NCBI RefSeq assembly: GCF_011761355.1
Contig: NZ_JAASRW010000001.1
Coordinates: forward strand, 496,001-560,000
DNA length: 64,000 nucleotides
Origin: Paenibacillus lupini
GTDB lineage: Bacteria > Bacillota > Bacilli > Paenibacillales > Paenibacillaceae
Direction: 5' to 3'
Made by a program: the position numbers and the translations under genes. Shown in pieces: positions 50,927-59,700 of this stretch. Within the stretch, counting starts at the first letter, position 1. Every line of letters starts with the position of its first letter. Under the pieces are notes generated by a model. It was not told the origin of the DNA and did no database searches. It saw only the letters and a list, made by a program, of their open reading frames with translations.

Positions 50927-51391
50927 ATGAGCGAACAGGTGATTGCGCAGAAAGAAAAATCTAGAATTACTCTGGGAAAAGCGATCCAAGTTCGCCTAGT
51001 GTCTGACCTTGAAAGATCGCAGGAGTATTACCGTGACTGCCTTGGATTTTCAGTGGATGGCTGGGGCCATGCCGAGCGTGATGAAGTGTGCTTTATTCTT
51101 CAGCAAGCCGTATCGTTGGACGATGTTAGACCAAATGCTAATTCTGCTAGACGTACGAATTATCCAACAGAATGGGAAGGTCCAGATCGTGGCTGGGATA
51201 CCTTCCTGCATATCGGTTGGGATGAAATAGATATGCTTGTCGATGAAATACGCGCAAGAGGTGCTGTCATTGGACCTGAAGATTTCGAAGGGTCACATGG
51301 CGGCTGGGAATTCAAGAATGTTCATATCCTTGATCCTGATGGCTACAACATTGTTCTAGGTGCGATGCGTAAAGTAGTAAATAACGATTAG
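50927..51391 (+). CDS. VOC-family (glyoxalase/bleomycin resistance) protein
   Basis: 154 residues, single VOC domain. IQVRLVSDLERSQEYYRDCLGF at the start and LDPDGYNIVLG at the end are the two family hallmarks; a central DRGWDTFLHIGWDEID stretch replaces the usual strand pattern. Enzymatic activity unknown. AAAGGAGG precedes ATG. First of three adjacent VOC genes. Confidence 0.9.
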   Translation: MSEQVIAQKEKSRITLGKAIQVRLVSDLERSQEYYRDCLGFSVDGWGHAERDEVCFILQQAVSLDDVRPNANSARRTNYPTEWEGPDRGWDTFLHIGWDEIDMLVDEIRARGAVIGPEDFEGSHGGWEFKNVHILDPDGYNIVLGAMRKVVNND

Positions 51392-51414
51392 CTCAAACTC
51401 AAAGGAGAAAAGTG

Positions 51415-51762
51415 ATGAATCCCATTTCCAATAAAATCAATGGAGTCTTTATTCCCGTTAGCGACATTGAAAATGCCCGGGATTGGTATTCTGACATTTT
51501 AGGCCTGCCTGCAACTGGTGAACTGTTTTTTGGTCACATCTATGTTTTGCCAATGGAAGGACCCGATATTGTATTGGACAGCAAGATATACTCTCCGGAG
51601 AATGTATATACGGTGCCGGCTTTTCAATTTCATACGGATGATATTGATAAGGCCTATGCCTTTATGAAAATGAAGAATGTAGAATTAGTTACAGGAATTG
51701 AAAATGGTCATTGGTTTAATTTTAAAGATCCTGATGGCAATCTGCTTATGGTTTGTAAGTAA
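51415..51762 (+). CDS. VOC-family protein
   Basis: 115 residues: NGVFIPVSDIENARDWYSDIL at the N-terminus, FQFHTDDIDKAYAFM in the middle and FKDPDGNLLMVCK at the end, one complete VOC unit. ATG at 51415 is preferred over the preceding GTG, since AAGGAG is 8 bp upstream. Function unknown. Confidence 0.9.
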   Translation: MNPISNKINGVFIPVSDIENARDWYSDILGLPATGELFFGHIYVLPMEGPDIVLDSKIYSPENVYTVPAFQFHTDDIDKAYAFMKMKNVELVTGIENGHWFNFKDPDGNLLMVCK

Positions 51763-51785
51763 GGTTTAGTTTGGAGGCTAATTGC

Positions 51786-52145
51786 ATGGAGCTTAAGCAG
51801 CTTGTACCGATCCTTCGTATATTTGATGAGGGAAAGGCGAAAGAGTTTTACTTGGACTTTCTTGGGTTTACGCTGGATTGGGAGAATCGGTTCGAACCGG
51901 GCACGCCGGTATATATGCAGATCTCCAAAGGCAATGTAAGGCTGCACTTGAGTGAGCATTATGGCGATTCTAGTCCTGGATCAACGATACGGATCGAAAT
52001 GACGGGTATTAGTGATCTGCATAAGGAACTGATGGAAAAGAAATATAAATACGCAAGACCTGGTCTGGAGAAGACACCATGGGAAAGTGTAGAGTGCAAG
52101 ATTAATGATCCATTTGGTAATCGAATATTATTTTGTGAATTCTAA
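51786..52145 (+). CDS. VOC-family protein, bleomycin-resistance-like
   Basis: 119 residues with the bleomycin-binding-protein type of VOC fold: LKQLVPILRIFDEGKAKEFY, DFLGFTLDWENRF, LHLSEHYGDSSPGS and INDPFGNRILFCEF. The SEH-GD-PG region matches proteins annotated as glyoxalase superfamily/BLMA. Resistance function unproven. ATG at 51786 follows TTGGAGGCTAA; the TTG at 51771 overlaps that binding site and is rejected. Confidence 0.9.
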   Translation: MELKQLVPILRIFDEGKAKEFYLDFLGFTLDWENRFEPGTPVYMQISKGNVRLHLSEHYGDSSPGSTIRIEMTGISDLHKELMEKKYKYARPGLEKTPWESVECKINDPFGNRILFCEF

Positions 52146-52163
52146 TGAACAGAAGAGATACCT

Positions 52164-52202
52164 ATGAAAGAAAGCCGCCCCAGATGGGACGGCTTCTTTC
52201 GT
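52164..52202. terminator. Bidirectional terminator between VOC and DUF4097 genes
   Basis: GAAAGAAAGCCGCCCC / GGGACGGCTTCTTTC, small loop AGAT, with T run on the plus side and an A run read as T on the minus side. Confidence 0.85.
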
Positions 52203-53009
52203 TTATTGTTTTTCCACCGATATACTGCCATTATCGGCCGTTAGTTTAACGACCGTTTTCCCCTCTCCAATAACCGTATCCTCTTTATACTTGTCGAAGA
52301 GATTAACTCTTCCGTTGTCTACATGAGTGAGAAAGGATACGTTATTTGGTTCGGTCTCGGTTTGAAGCGAAATTCTGCCATTGTCCGTTTCAAGCGTGAT
52401 ATTTTGATTAATCTCTTTGGTCAGAACCGTAATAGAACCATTATTGGCTCTCCCATTAAGCACACCAGTGACATGGTTGAGTGTGATTTTTCCGTTGTCG
52501 GTTTTTACTTTCACATCCTGTGCTGTGCTTTCGTTTAACTCAATTCGTCCGTTATCTGTTGTTGCCTGAATGGAAGTCGCTGTAAGCTTCTGAGCCAAAA
52601 TATACCCGTTATTATTTGCGATCTTAAACGCATTATATTGTTTTTCCGGCAAGTAAACTTTAAGGGTTAGCTTGTAATCATGAAAATTAAAGTTAAACCA
52701 TTTGTTCTGATCTTCATCTAAAGTAATAAACAAGGTTGAATCTTCAACGTTAGCAGTGAACAGCGGCTTTACGTTAGTTGCTGTTTTACCGCTTAATTGA
52801 ATATCTACATCCTGTTCCGTAGTTGGCCATATTTCAATACGGGAATTGTCTGAGTTAATATCTAAGGCAGTCACTTGTGAGCCGGTGATAGTCTTTTGTT
52901 CAGAGACCTCATTGAATTCATTTGTAGACTGGTAAGTGATCAGGCTTCCAACAAGGCCAATTACCAATAATCCCGCTGCAATCGCAGATAACTTTTTCTT
53001 ATTAGTCAT
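52203..53009 (-). CDS. DUF4097-family beta-helix cell-envelope protein
   Basis: 268 residues: N-terminal membrane helix or signal (about 8-26), then a DUF4097 adhesin-like beta-repeat domain with regularly spaced D-N-G(R/K)I motifs: SDNSRIEIWP, DNGRIELNE, KTDNGKITL, RANNGSITV, TDNGRISL, VDNGRVNLF, TADNGSISV. Such proteins are partners of HAAS (DUF1700) membrane proteins and PadR regulators in Firmicutes; function unknown, possibly envelope stress sensing. Starts 8 bp inside the HAAS gene end, so it is translationally coupled. Confidence 0.88.
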   Translation of the reverse strand: MTNKKKLSAIAAGLLVIGLVGSLITYQSTNEFNEVSEQKTITGSQVTALDINSDNSRIEIWPTTEQDVDIQLSGKTATNVKPLFTANVEDSTLFITLDEDQNKWFNFNFHDYKLTLKVYLPEKQYNAFKIANNNGYILAQKLTATSIQATTDNGRIELNESTAQDVKVKTDNGKITLNHVTGVLNGRANNGSITVLTKEINQNITLETDNGRISLQTETEPNNVSFLTHVDNGRVNLFDKYKEDTVIGEGKTVVKLTADNGSISVEKQ

Positions 53010-53562
53010 GTTTTAACCCGCCTTTTACCAAAGAAACGTTATATTTCAGATAACTGATCGATGCATTTTTCCCAAGCTTAGAGACGTACAGCATTCCCAT
53101 CCCAAGGAAGATGCCTAAGCCGCAGGTTGCAAGGGAGAAGAAGAGATCAAATAGTAAGAAAGTGCTTGGATGCACAACCGCATTAACGATGACAAGAAGA
53201 GGGGAGAGTACCAATGCTAAGGCTGATGCCCATCCGGCGACTATGACTCCAGCGACTCCAACAGCAGGGCCAAGAACTATCACCAGGTTGAAGAAACTGA
53301 GTCCAATGACAGCCCAAGTTGCCCGAATAATGCTGCCAGCCGATGTGCTTACTGTCGCTCGTTTTACATGATAGTTGGCAAGCAGCTCTTTGGCGATCTG
53401 GGAAGGTGAGCCTAGCGCACTTGCAATTTCTTCTTCTGATTTTCCTGCCTCTATTGCGAACATAAAATGCTCTTCATAATCGTGTATGACATCAGCACGC
53501 TCAACAGCGGGAATTCCTTTCAACTCGTGCTCCAATTGCTGTAAAAATATATGTTTATTCAT
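53002..53562 (-). CDS. HAAS/DUF1700 membrane protein
   Basis: 186 residues. The N-terminal HAAS signature (about 1-60): FLQQLEHELKGIPAVERADV, DYEEHF, GKSEEEIASALGSP. Then about four membrane helices (75-170). HAAS proteins sit with PadR regulators and DUF4097 proteins. It overlaps both neighbours by 8 bp. Confidence 0.9.
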   Translation of the reverse strand: MNKHIFLQQLEHELKGIPAVERADVIHDYEEHFMFAIEAGKSEEEIASALGSPSQIAKELLANYHVKRATVSTSAGSIIRATWAVIGLSFFNLVIVLGPAVGVAGVIVAGWASALALVLSPLLVIVNAVVHPSTFLLFDLFFSLATCGLGIFLGMGMLYVSKLGKNASISYLKYNVSLVKGGLKHD

Positions 53563-53878
53563 TGTTCACACCTTCCTTTATCAATTGATTCACGCCACTT
53601 GCAAACTCATTCCATTCGGTAATAAGTTCATACAGGTAGGTTCTTCCTTTGTCTGTGAGCCTATAGTATTTTCGCGATGGTCCTTCTGTGGACTCTTGCA
53701 GATAAGTCGTAAAATATTCGTCATTCGTTAAACGGCGGAGAATGGGGTAGATGGAGCCTTCAGAGATTTCGATTTGACTGGATATTTTTTGAACTAACTC
53801 ATATCCATATCGATCTTTCTTGTCTAACATGACAAGTACACACAGTTCTAGAACTCCTTTTTTAAATTGAACATTCAA
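53555..53878 (-). CDS. PadR-family transcriptional regulator
   Basis: 107 residues. Winged helix with the PadR pattern GVLELCVLVMLDKKDRYGYEL, EISEGSIYPILRRLTNDEYF and GPSRKYYRLTDKGRTYL. TTG start at 53878 with GAGGTG 8 bp upstream. First gene of an operon padR-HAAS-DUF4097. Two similar operator-like dyads lie in its promoter, so autorepression is expected. Confidence 0.92.
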   Translation of the reverse strand: MNVQFKKGVLELCVLVMLDKKDRYGYELVQKISSQIEISEGSIYPILRRLTNDEYFTTYLQESTEGPSRKYYRLTDKGRTYLYELITEWNEFASGVNQLIKEGVNNE

Positions 53879-53909
53879 ATCGTAAGCACCTCGTTTGGTT
53901 AATGGCTTT

Positions 53910-53932
53910 AGTACTATATATTGAACAGTACC
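53910..53932. promoter_or_regulatory. Putative PadR operator, proximal copy
   Basis: AGTACT - 12 bp - GTACC dyad, located about 30 bp downstream of the predicted transcription start of padR. Matches the distal copy (53973-53995) at 19 of 23 positions. Confidence 0.55.
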
Positions 53933-53960
53933 TGTTTATGAATATTGCTTCGTTGAATAC

Positions 53961-53989
53961 AATATACCATTCAGTACTATTTATTGCAA
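53961..53989 (-). promoter_or_regulatory. Predicted padR promoter
   Basis: On the minus strand TTGCAA (53989-53984), exactly 17 bp, then TATATT (53966-53961). Operator copy 2 overlaps the -35 and spacer. Confidence 0.6.
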
Positions 53990-53995
53990 GGTACC
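53973..53995. promoter_or_regulatory. Putative PadR operator, distal copy
   Basis: AGTACT - 12 bp - GTACC dyad covering the padR -35 element; 63 bp (six turns) from the proximal copy, same orientation. Confidence 0.55.
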
Positions 53996-54135
53996 GTATT
54001 ATAAATGGGCGAATGTCTAGTGCTTTCAATCTGACAATAGTCCATGCCCAGTTAACTTCATGTCATATTCCCCCTTATTTCCAGCATACGAATAGTGAGT
54101 TGATGTAAAGCACTGGGAAAGGGGACCTAACGCGA

Positions 54136-56250
54136 ATGGACTGGATAAACGATCAGATTATTCGATTGGCACAATCTTCGCTGCCTCAAGGTGCAGAGCT
54201 GGTCATGATGGATCATCCTTCGAATGAATATGCCATCTATCCGCAGGATTTGAGCGGGGATGGCGTTCCAGAGCTCACGGTTATCTATCGCTGGGAAAAT
54301 GAGCTTTATGTTCACATTTTGCAATACCGTCATATCGGTTGGATGATTGCAGCAGCGGCAAAAGGGGAAGGTTATGGCGTTGCAGAGCTGACAGCAGCTC
54401 CCGTGACAACCCGCATGGTTAATAATCTTATTATTAATTGGCGTACTGGAGAAGAGCAGACAAAAAGAGCCGTCTATGAATGGAGTCCGCTTGGCTTCCG
54501 TAATGTGGTACCTGATGATCAAGAGCTGGAAACAAGGGCGATATCGCTTTATCCGGGATCGGAGAAAACAACCCGCGGAACAAAATGGGGATACATTAAT
54601 GGGATCGGGACGATGGCCATTCCTGTCCGTTTCAACTATGCGGAGGATTTCCAGACAAATGGGCTAGCCATTGTACAAGAGGATAATGGAAGCGGGTTAA
54701 TTAATACGACTGGGGCATATTTTGTTAGGCCGAAATACAGCTATATTGCTCCTTTCTCGGAAGGAAGAGCGGTTGTGATCGACGAGAAGGGTCATTATCG
54801 ACTAATGAATGATTCAGGTGATATTCTCACGAGCAAAGATTACTCCTATATGGCCGATATACATGACGGAAGAGCAATGGTCAACAACCAGCAGGCAGAT
54901 GGTAAAACGATGTACGGTTATATTGATCGTTCTGGTAAAGAAGTGATTCCACTTCGTTATGAGGATGCCAGCGATTTTGCTAACCACCGCGCTATCGTGA
55001 AGGTAAAAGATAATCAATATGCCTTGATTCGTCATGACGGGTCGACTGAGGCGGAATATCATTTTCCATTCGTTGGGGTGCTTGGAGATGGATTATTGCC
55101 TTTCCAGCAGACGGTTAATGGGAAATACGGGTATATCAATGAGAAGGGCAATGTGCGGATTCAACCGGCATATTCCACCGCTTTTCCATTCCAGAACGGG
55201 CGTGCGATTGTGAATAACGCGGATGATTTTGGCTCGGAATACGGCTTGATTGACACGAGAGGTAATGTCGTTATTCAAACCATCTACAACGATATTCAAG
55301 CTTTAGGCCAGCAGCGTTACGCAGTTGGAAAAGCAATTGACCCGGACCAGCCGTTCCTCGGATCGATGTATGCGATATTTGATGCGGATGGTAAGCGGCT
55401 GACTGAGTTTATTTATACGAATGTCATGGAATACAAGAGAGGACTCGCTTCCGCCAGTAACGGTAAAACAACCTTCTTCATTAATACAAGCGGTAACCCT
55501 GCTCCTGGCTATCCACAATTTGAGGGGAGCGGGACGCTGAAGCTGGAGGATGATCTCATACAGGTCAATATTGACCAACGTATTAAATATGCGGCCCGTA
55601 ATGGGCGGATTATATGGGAACCTAACACGGTTATTCCACTTCGTCTTCCTTATTACGTGAGGGAGCATAAGTATAAACCAAACAAGGATTATGTCGTCTA
55701 TTATCCGGCTGTTGAAGGAATTCCCGATCATGCCGCGCAGGAACGGGTGAACGAAACGCTTAAAGTGCTGTCCCAAGTGAAGCCGATTCCAGGAGATGAG
55801 CAGCTTGGTTATACGTATTCGGGAGATTTTGACGTCACCTTCTTCAAGAAGAACCTGCTTGAAATCGAGATGACAGGTTACAATTATCCTGCCGGAGCAG
55901 CGCATGGCATGCCAACTCAGGTGTATTCACATATCAATGTGACGAATGGTGCGATGTATGCCTTGAAGGACTTGTTTAAGCCGGGCAGTAATTATGTAAA
56001 AGTACTCAGTGATATTGTAGGCGAGCAAATTAAGACAGATCCGCAATATGACTATGTGTTCCCGGATACGTACAAGGGGATAAAGCCGGATCAGCCGTTC
56101 TTCGTTACGCAGGATGCGCTGCATTTGTATTTTCAGCCCTATGATATTGGCCCTTACGCTGCGGGATTCCCGACGTTTAAGATACCGTTCGAAGAGATTA
56201 AGAGCATCATTGATGAGCGGGGTGATTTCTGGCGAGCGTTCCATCCTTAA
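54136..56250 (+). CDS. WG-repeat protein with C-terminal DUF3298-like domain
   Basis: 704 residues. An N-terminal segment (about 1-125) has DLSGDGVPELTVIYRW, an FG-GAP-like motif. Then about eight WG-type beta repeats (145-480) with the pattern (K)WGYINGIG, YGYIDRSGKEVIPLRYEDA, KYGYINEKGNVRIQPAYSTA, EYGLIDTRGNVVIQTIY. The C-terminal 200 residues (about 495-704) resemble DUF3298/RsiV-like domains (YNYPAGAAHG, LKDLFKPG, LHLYFQPYDIGPYAAGFPTFKI). No signal peptide is evident. Function unknown. ATG after AAAGGGGAC; its stop overlaps the convergent small membrane gene. Confidence 0.85.
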   Translation: MDWINDQIIRLAQSSLPQGAELVMMDHPSNEYAIYPQDLSGDGVPELTVIYRWENELYVHILQYRHIGWMIAAAAKGEGYGVAELTAAPVTTRMVNNLIINWRTGEEQTKRAVYEWSPLGFRNVVPDDQELETRAISLYPGSEKTTRGTKWGYINGIGTMAIPVRFNYAEDFQTNGLAIVQEDNGSGLINTTGAYFVRPKYSYIAPFSEGRAVVIDEKGHYRLMNDSGDILTSKDYSYMADIHDGRAMVNNQQADGKTMYGYIDRSGKEVIPLRYEDASDFANHRAIVKVKDNQYALIRHDGSTEAEYHFPFVGVLGDGLLPFQQTVNGKYGYINEKGNVRIQPAYSTAFPFQNGRAIVNNADDFGSEYGLIDTRGNVVIQTIYNDIQALGQQRYAVGKAIDPDQPFLGSMYAIFDADGKRLTEFIYTNVMEYKRGLASASNGKTTFFINTSGNPAPGYPQFEGSGTLKLEDDLIQVNIDQRIKYAARNGRIIWEPNTVIPLRLPYYVREHKYKPNKDYVVYYPAVEGIPDHAAQERVNETLKVLSQVKPIPGDEQLGYTYSGDFDVTFFKKNLLEIEMTGYNYPAGAAHGMPTQVYSHINVTNGAMYALKDLFKPGSNYVKVLSDIVGEQIKTDPQYDYVFPDTYKGIKPDQPFFVTQDALHLYFQPYDIGPYAAGFPTFKIPFEEIKSIIDERGDFWRAFHP

Positions 56251-56573
56251 TGGGCTTGAATGAGGGCTAGTGTGACCCATAACAAATGATACAAGTTCAC
56301 GAATAAGTACAGCAGGAATAAAGCGACAGCTGAGACATGCATCCATTGACGGCTTTTCAATTGGGGAAAGAGCAGGAGAAAGAGAAGCGGCAGGATCAGT
56401 TTAATGCCATAATAAGCTGCAAAATGCCAATCATAGAGCCAAGAAACGAATGGATTCATCTCGGTTATGAGATTTAATCGAATACCAATATCGGTAAAGA
56501 CAGCGTCGGTAAGGCTGAAAAAGAAGAGCCACATGAGCATGGCACGCATCGGCAGCCGATGGATGACAGACAT
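56247..56573 (-). CDS. Small polytopic membrane protein (DUF5658-like)
   Basis: About 108 residues, three to four hydrophobic helices. The pattern SLTDAVFTDIGIRLNLITEMNPFVSWLY (first helix and the E-x-N-P motif) matches the DUF5658 type of unknown function. ATG at 56573 (MSVIHRLPM) is proposed; the frame extends to 56621. Its stop overlaps the stop of the WG-repeat gene by 3 bp. Confidence 0.7.
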   Translation of the reverse strand: MSVIHRLPMRAMLMWLFFFSLTDAVFTDIGIRLNLITEMNPFVSWLYDWHFAAYYGIKLILPLLFLLLFPQLKSRQWMHVSAVALFLLYLFVNLYHLLWVTLALIQAH

Positions 56574-56645
56574 TCCAACACATCCCGTTCTTGTAAATAA
56601 TGTTATACTATAATGATACATTTTGTATCAAACCAAAGCAAGCAA

Positions 56646-56700
56646 GCGCATGGAGATTCCCTACCTATAGGGGATTTCGATGCGCTGTTTTTCATTTTGG
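56646..56700 (+). terminator. Imperfect hairpin upstream of the Lhr-like gene
   Basis: GCGCATGGAGATTCCC / GGGGATTTCGATGCGC arms (three mismatches), followed by TGTTTTTCATTTT. Oriented as a plus-strand terminator; it may stop read-through from the WG-repeat gene. Confidence 0.65.
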
Positions 56701-56776
56701 CGCTGACTAAGTTGTGCTGGTATAATAAGGTGGTAAAAGAAATGTATTCGACACTACTCGGATGGAGCTGAGAAAC

Positions 56777-59700
56777 GTGCAAAGCTCGCCATTATCTTCC
56801 TTTCATCCATCGCTTGCGGAATGGTTCGGAGCTAAATTTGGGGATCCGACCGATGTGCAAAAACAAGCATGGAAAGCGATTGCAGCAGGCGAAAACACGC
56901 TGATTGCCGCTCCAACGGGGTCGGGCAAAACATTGGCGGCTGTCCTTCCATGCCTTGATGCGATCGCACGAATAAAAGCTCAGAAGCATGAGGCCGGAGT
57001 TCGGCTTATTTATATTACGCCACTGAAAGCATTAAACAACGATATTCACGATCATCTGGTTGCCTTTATCGAGCAGATTGATAAGCATGCGGCTTCAGCG
57101 GATAACAGCTGGCCAGGTCTTCGCAGCGGGGTCCGGACAGGAGATACTTCCAGCTCAGTTCGATCCACTATGTATCGGAAACCACCGGATATTCTGGTCA
57201 CGACGCCGGAGTCACTCTACATTCTGCTGACCTCCGAGAAGGGAAGGCAGATGCTGAAGACGGTCTCCTTCGCTATTATTGATGAGATTCATGATCTGGC
57301 AGCAGATAAAAGAGGATCTCATCTTTCTTTATCTCTGGAACGGCTGGAGTTATGGTGCGGCCGGCGTATACAACGGATTGGCGTATCGGCTACGCAAAAG
57401 CCATTGGAACGGGTGGCCCGTTTTTTAGGAGGCTGGCAGGAAGCACCTAACAGCGTGGAAGAAGGAATAGCAGAAGAAGATAACATAGAGCTGTTCCGTC
57501 ATCCGCTTGGATACCATCCTCGCCCGGTGACGATTGTGGAAAGCCATATGGTTAAAAAGCTTGAAGTCACATTAACGATGCCTGATCAATCGCAGCCCAT
57601 GCAGACCCGTGATGCGGTCTGGCTGCCGATACTGGACAGGCTCTTTGCACTGATGACCGATTGCTATTCGGTCATTATCTTCGTCAACAGCCGCCGCCTC
57701 TGTGAGCGGCTATGCCTTCGGCTGAACGACCATGCTGGCTATGAGATGGCGAGGTCCCATCATGGCAGCATTGCGAAGGAGCGCAGGCTGGAAGTTGAGC
57801 GGATGCTGAAGGCTGGCGAGCTTCGCTGCATCGTGGCCACCTCCTCGCTGGAGCTTGGCATCGATGTTGGGCATATCGAGCTGGTTATCCAGCTCGATTC
57901 GCCGATTGAAGCCGCATCCGGCATTCAGCGGATCGGCAGGGCAGGGCATGCCGTCGGCAGCGCCAGCCGCGGCGCCCTTGTTGCCCGGCAGCGAGGAGTG
58001 CTGCCGGAAATGGCCGTGCTCGGCAAACAAATTGCCGAGCGTGACATTGAGCCGATTCGGATCCCAAGGGATCGGCTTGATGTCCTATCACAGCAGACGA
58101 TTTCTATCGTCGCTGCGGAGGACATGGCTGTAGGCGATCTGCATCGGCTGATCGCCCGCAGTGACAGCTACCGCAGCTTCCCGATGGGGAGGCTGCGCGG
58201 AATGCTTCAGGTGCTGGCGGGCTTTTACCCGTTTGCCCGGCCGCGGCTGGATTGGAACCGCGATACGGATACGCTCGTGAAGCGGAAGAATACGATGATT
58301 GGCGCGCTTACTGGCGCAGGAACGATACCCTCCAGCTCGGCTTATCCGGTGCATCATGTGGACAGCCGCGTCCATCTAGGTGAGCTCGATGAAGAGTTCG
58401 TTCAGGAGAGCCGCGTAGGTGATGTGTTCCAGCTTGGCATGAACGGCTGGATGATTCGACGGATTGATAAGGATCGTGTGTATGTGTCTGAGGCGGGCAA
58501 TCGCTTTAGTGAGATACCGTTTTGGCGTAATGAAGGACTTGGACGTTCCTATTCCCTTGGGAAGAAGGTTGGAGCGTTTATTGCTGAGATAGAGCGGCGT
58601 TTGCTTGAAGGGGAAGATGACAAGCTTCTGGCTTGGATCACCGAGAACTACCAGATGGATGACTACACTGGTGAGCAGCTGTTGTCCCTTATTCGTTCCC
58701 AGCAAGCTATCTGTGACCTTCCGACGGATAAGCGGATTGTAATCGAGACTTATCGGGATCTCATGAACCAGACCCATGTCATTATGCATAATCCGTTTGG
58801 CAGAAGGCTAAACCGAACTTGGCTGCTCGCCATTGAGCGGCAGTTCGAGCTGCTTCTGCCCTACCGGCTGTACGGCAATGCGAAGGATAACGGCATCGAG
58901 TTCGTCCTGCCCGAATGGGATTCCTCCTGGCTGCAGACGATCTGGCAGGTTACACCTTCTAATGTAGAGGCACTGTTGACCGAAGCGATTACCGGGTCAC
59001 CGCTGCTAGCCATTGCATTCCGGCATATTGCCGAGACTTCGCTGCTGTTATCACGCAGTTTCGGAAGGACGCCGCTGTGGCAGAAAAGGCTGCGCAGTGA
59101 GGAATTGCTTCGCGAAGCGCTTCCTTATGCCGAGCATTTTCCTTATTTGACGGAAGCGATGAAGGAATGTCTTCATGATTATTTGTCGCTTGAGGATCTT
59201 CGCGCGCTATTAACTTCTATTCAAGATAATGAGATAGAAGTTGTGGTGAAGGAGACGGAATATCCTTCTCCGATGGCAACGCAGTTTCTTGCTGATTATG
59301 TAAATATGCGGATCTATGAAGGTGACGGACTTGATCCCGCCATTCAGATGCAGCTTATGAATGTAAGTAAGGATCTGGCTGGCCGATTGTTTGGTGAAGA
59401 AGCGGTGCGTAACGCCATTCCTCAGCAAGTGCTGGAAGCAGAGCGGGAAAGACTGTCGGAGCCGGAGCTTGAGATACGCGAAGCTCGAGATGTCGTAAGC
59501 CTGCTGAAACGACGTGGTGATTTGGCAGCTGATGAACTTATACAGCTGGCTGGAACAGAAGCTTTGCAATGGGCAGAGCAGCTTCAGCGAGATGGTGAAC
59601 TTACAAGCTACTTGCCCTCTGAGGATATGCCTCAGGAGGAGCAACGGTGGATTTGCAGGGATGAGCAGGAGATCTATTCGAGCTTCCCTGCTACCGATGA

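Noticed and set aside
55303..55905. 200-codon minus-strand open frame inside the WG-repeat gene
   Set aside because: Antisense shadow of a repeat-rich coding sequence; no recognisable protein features.
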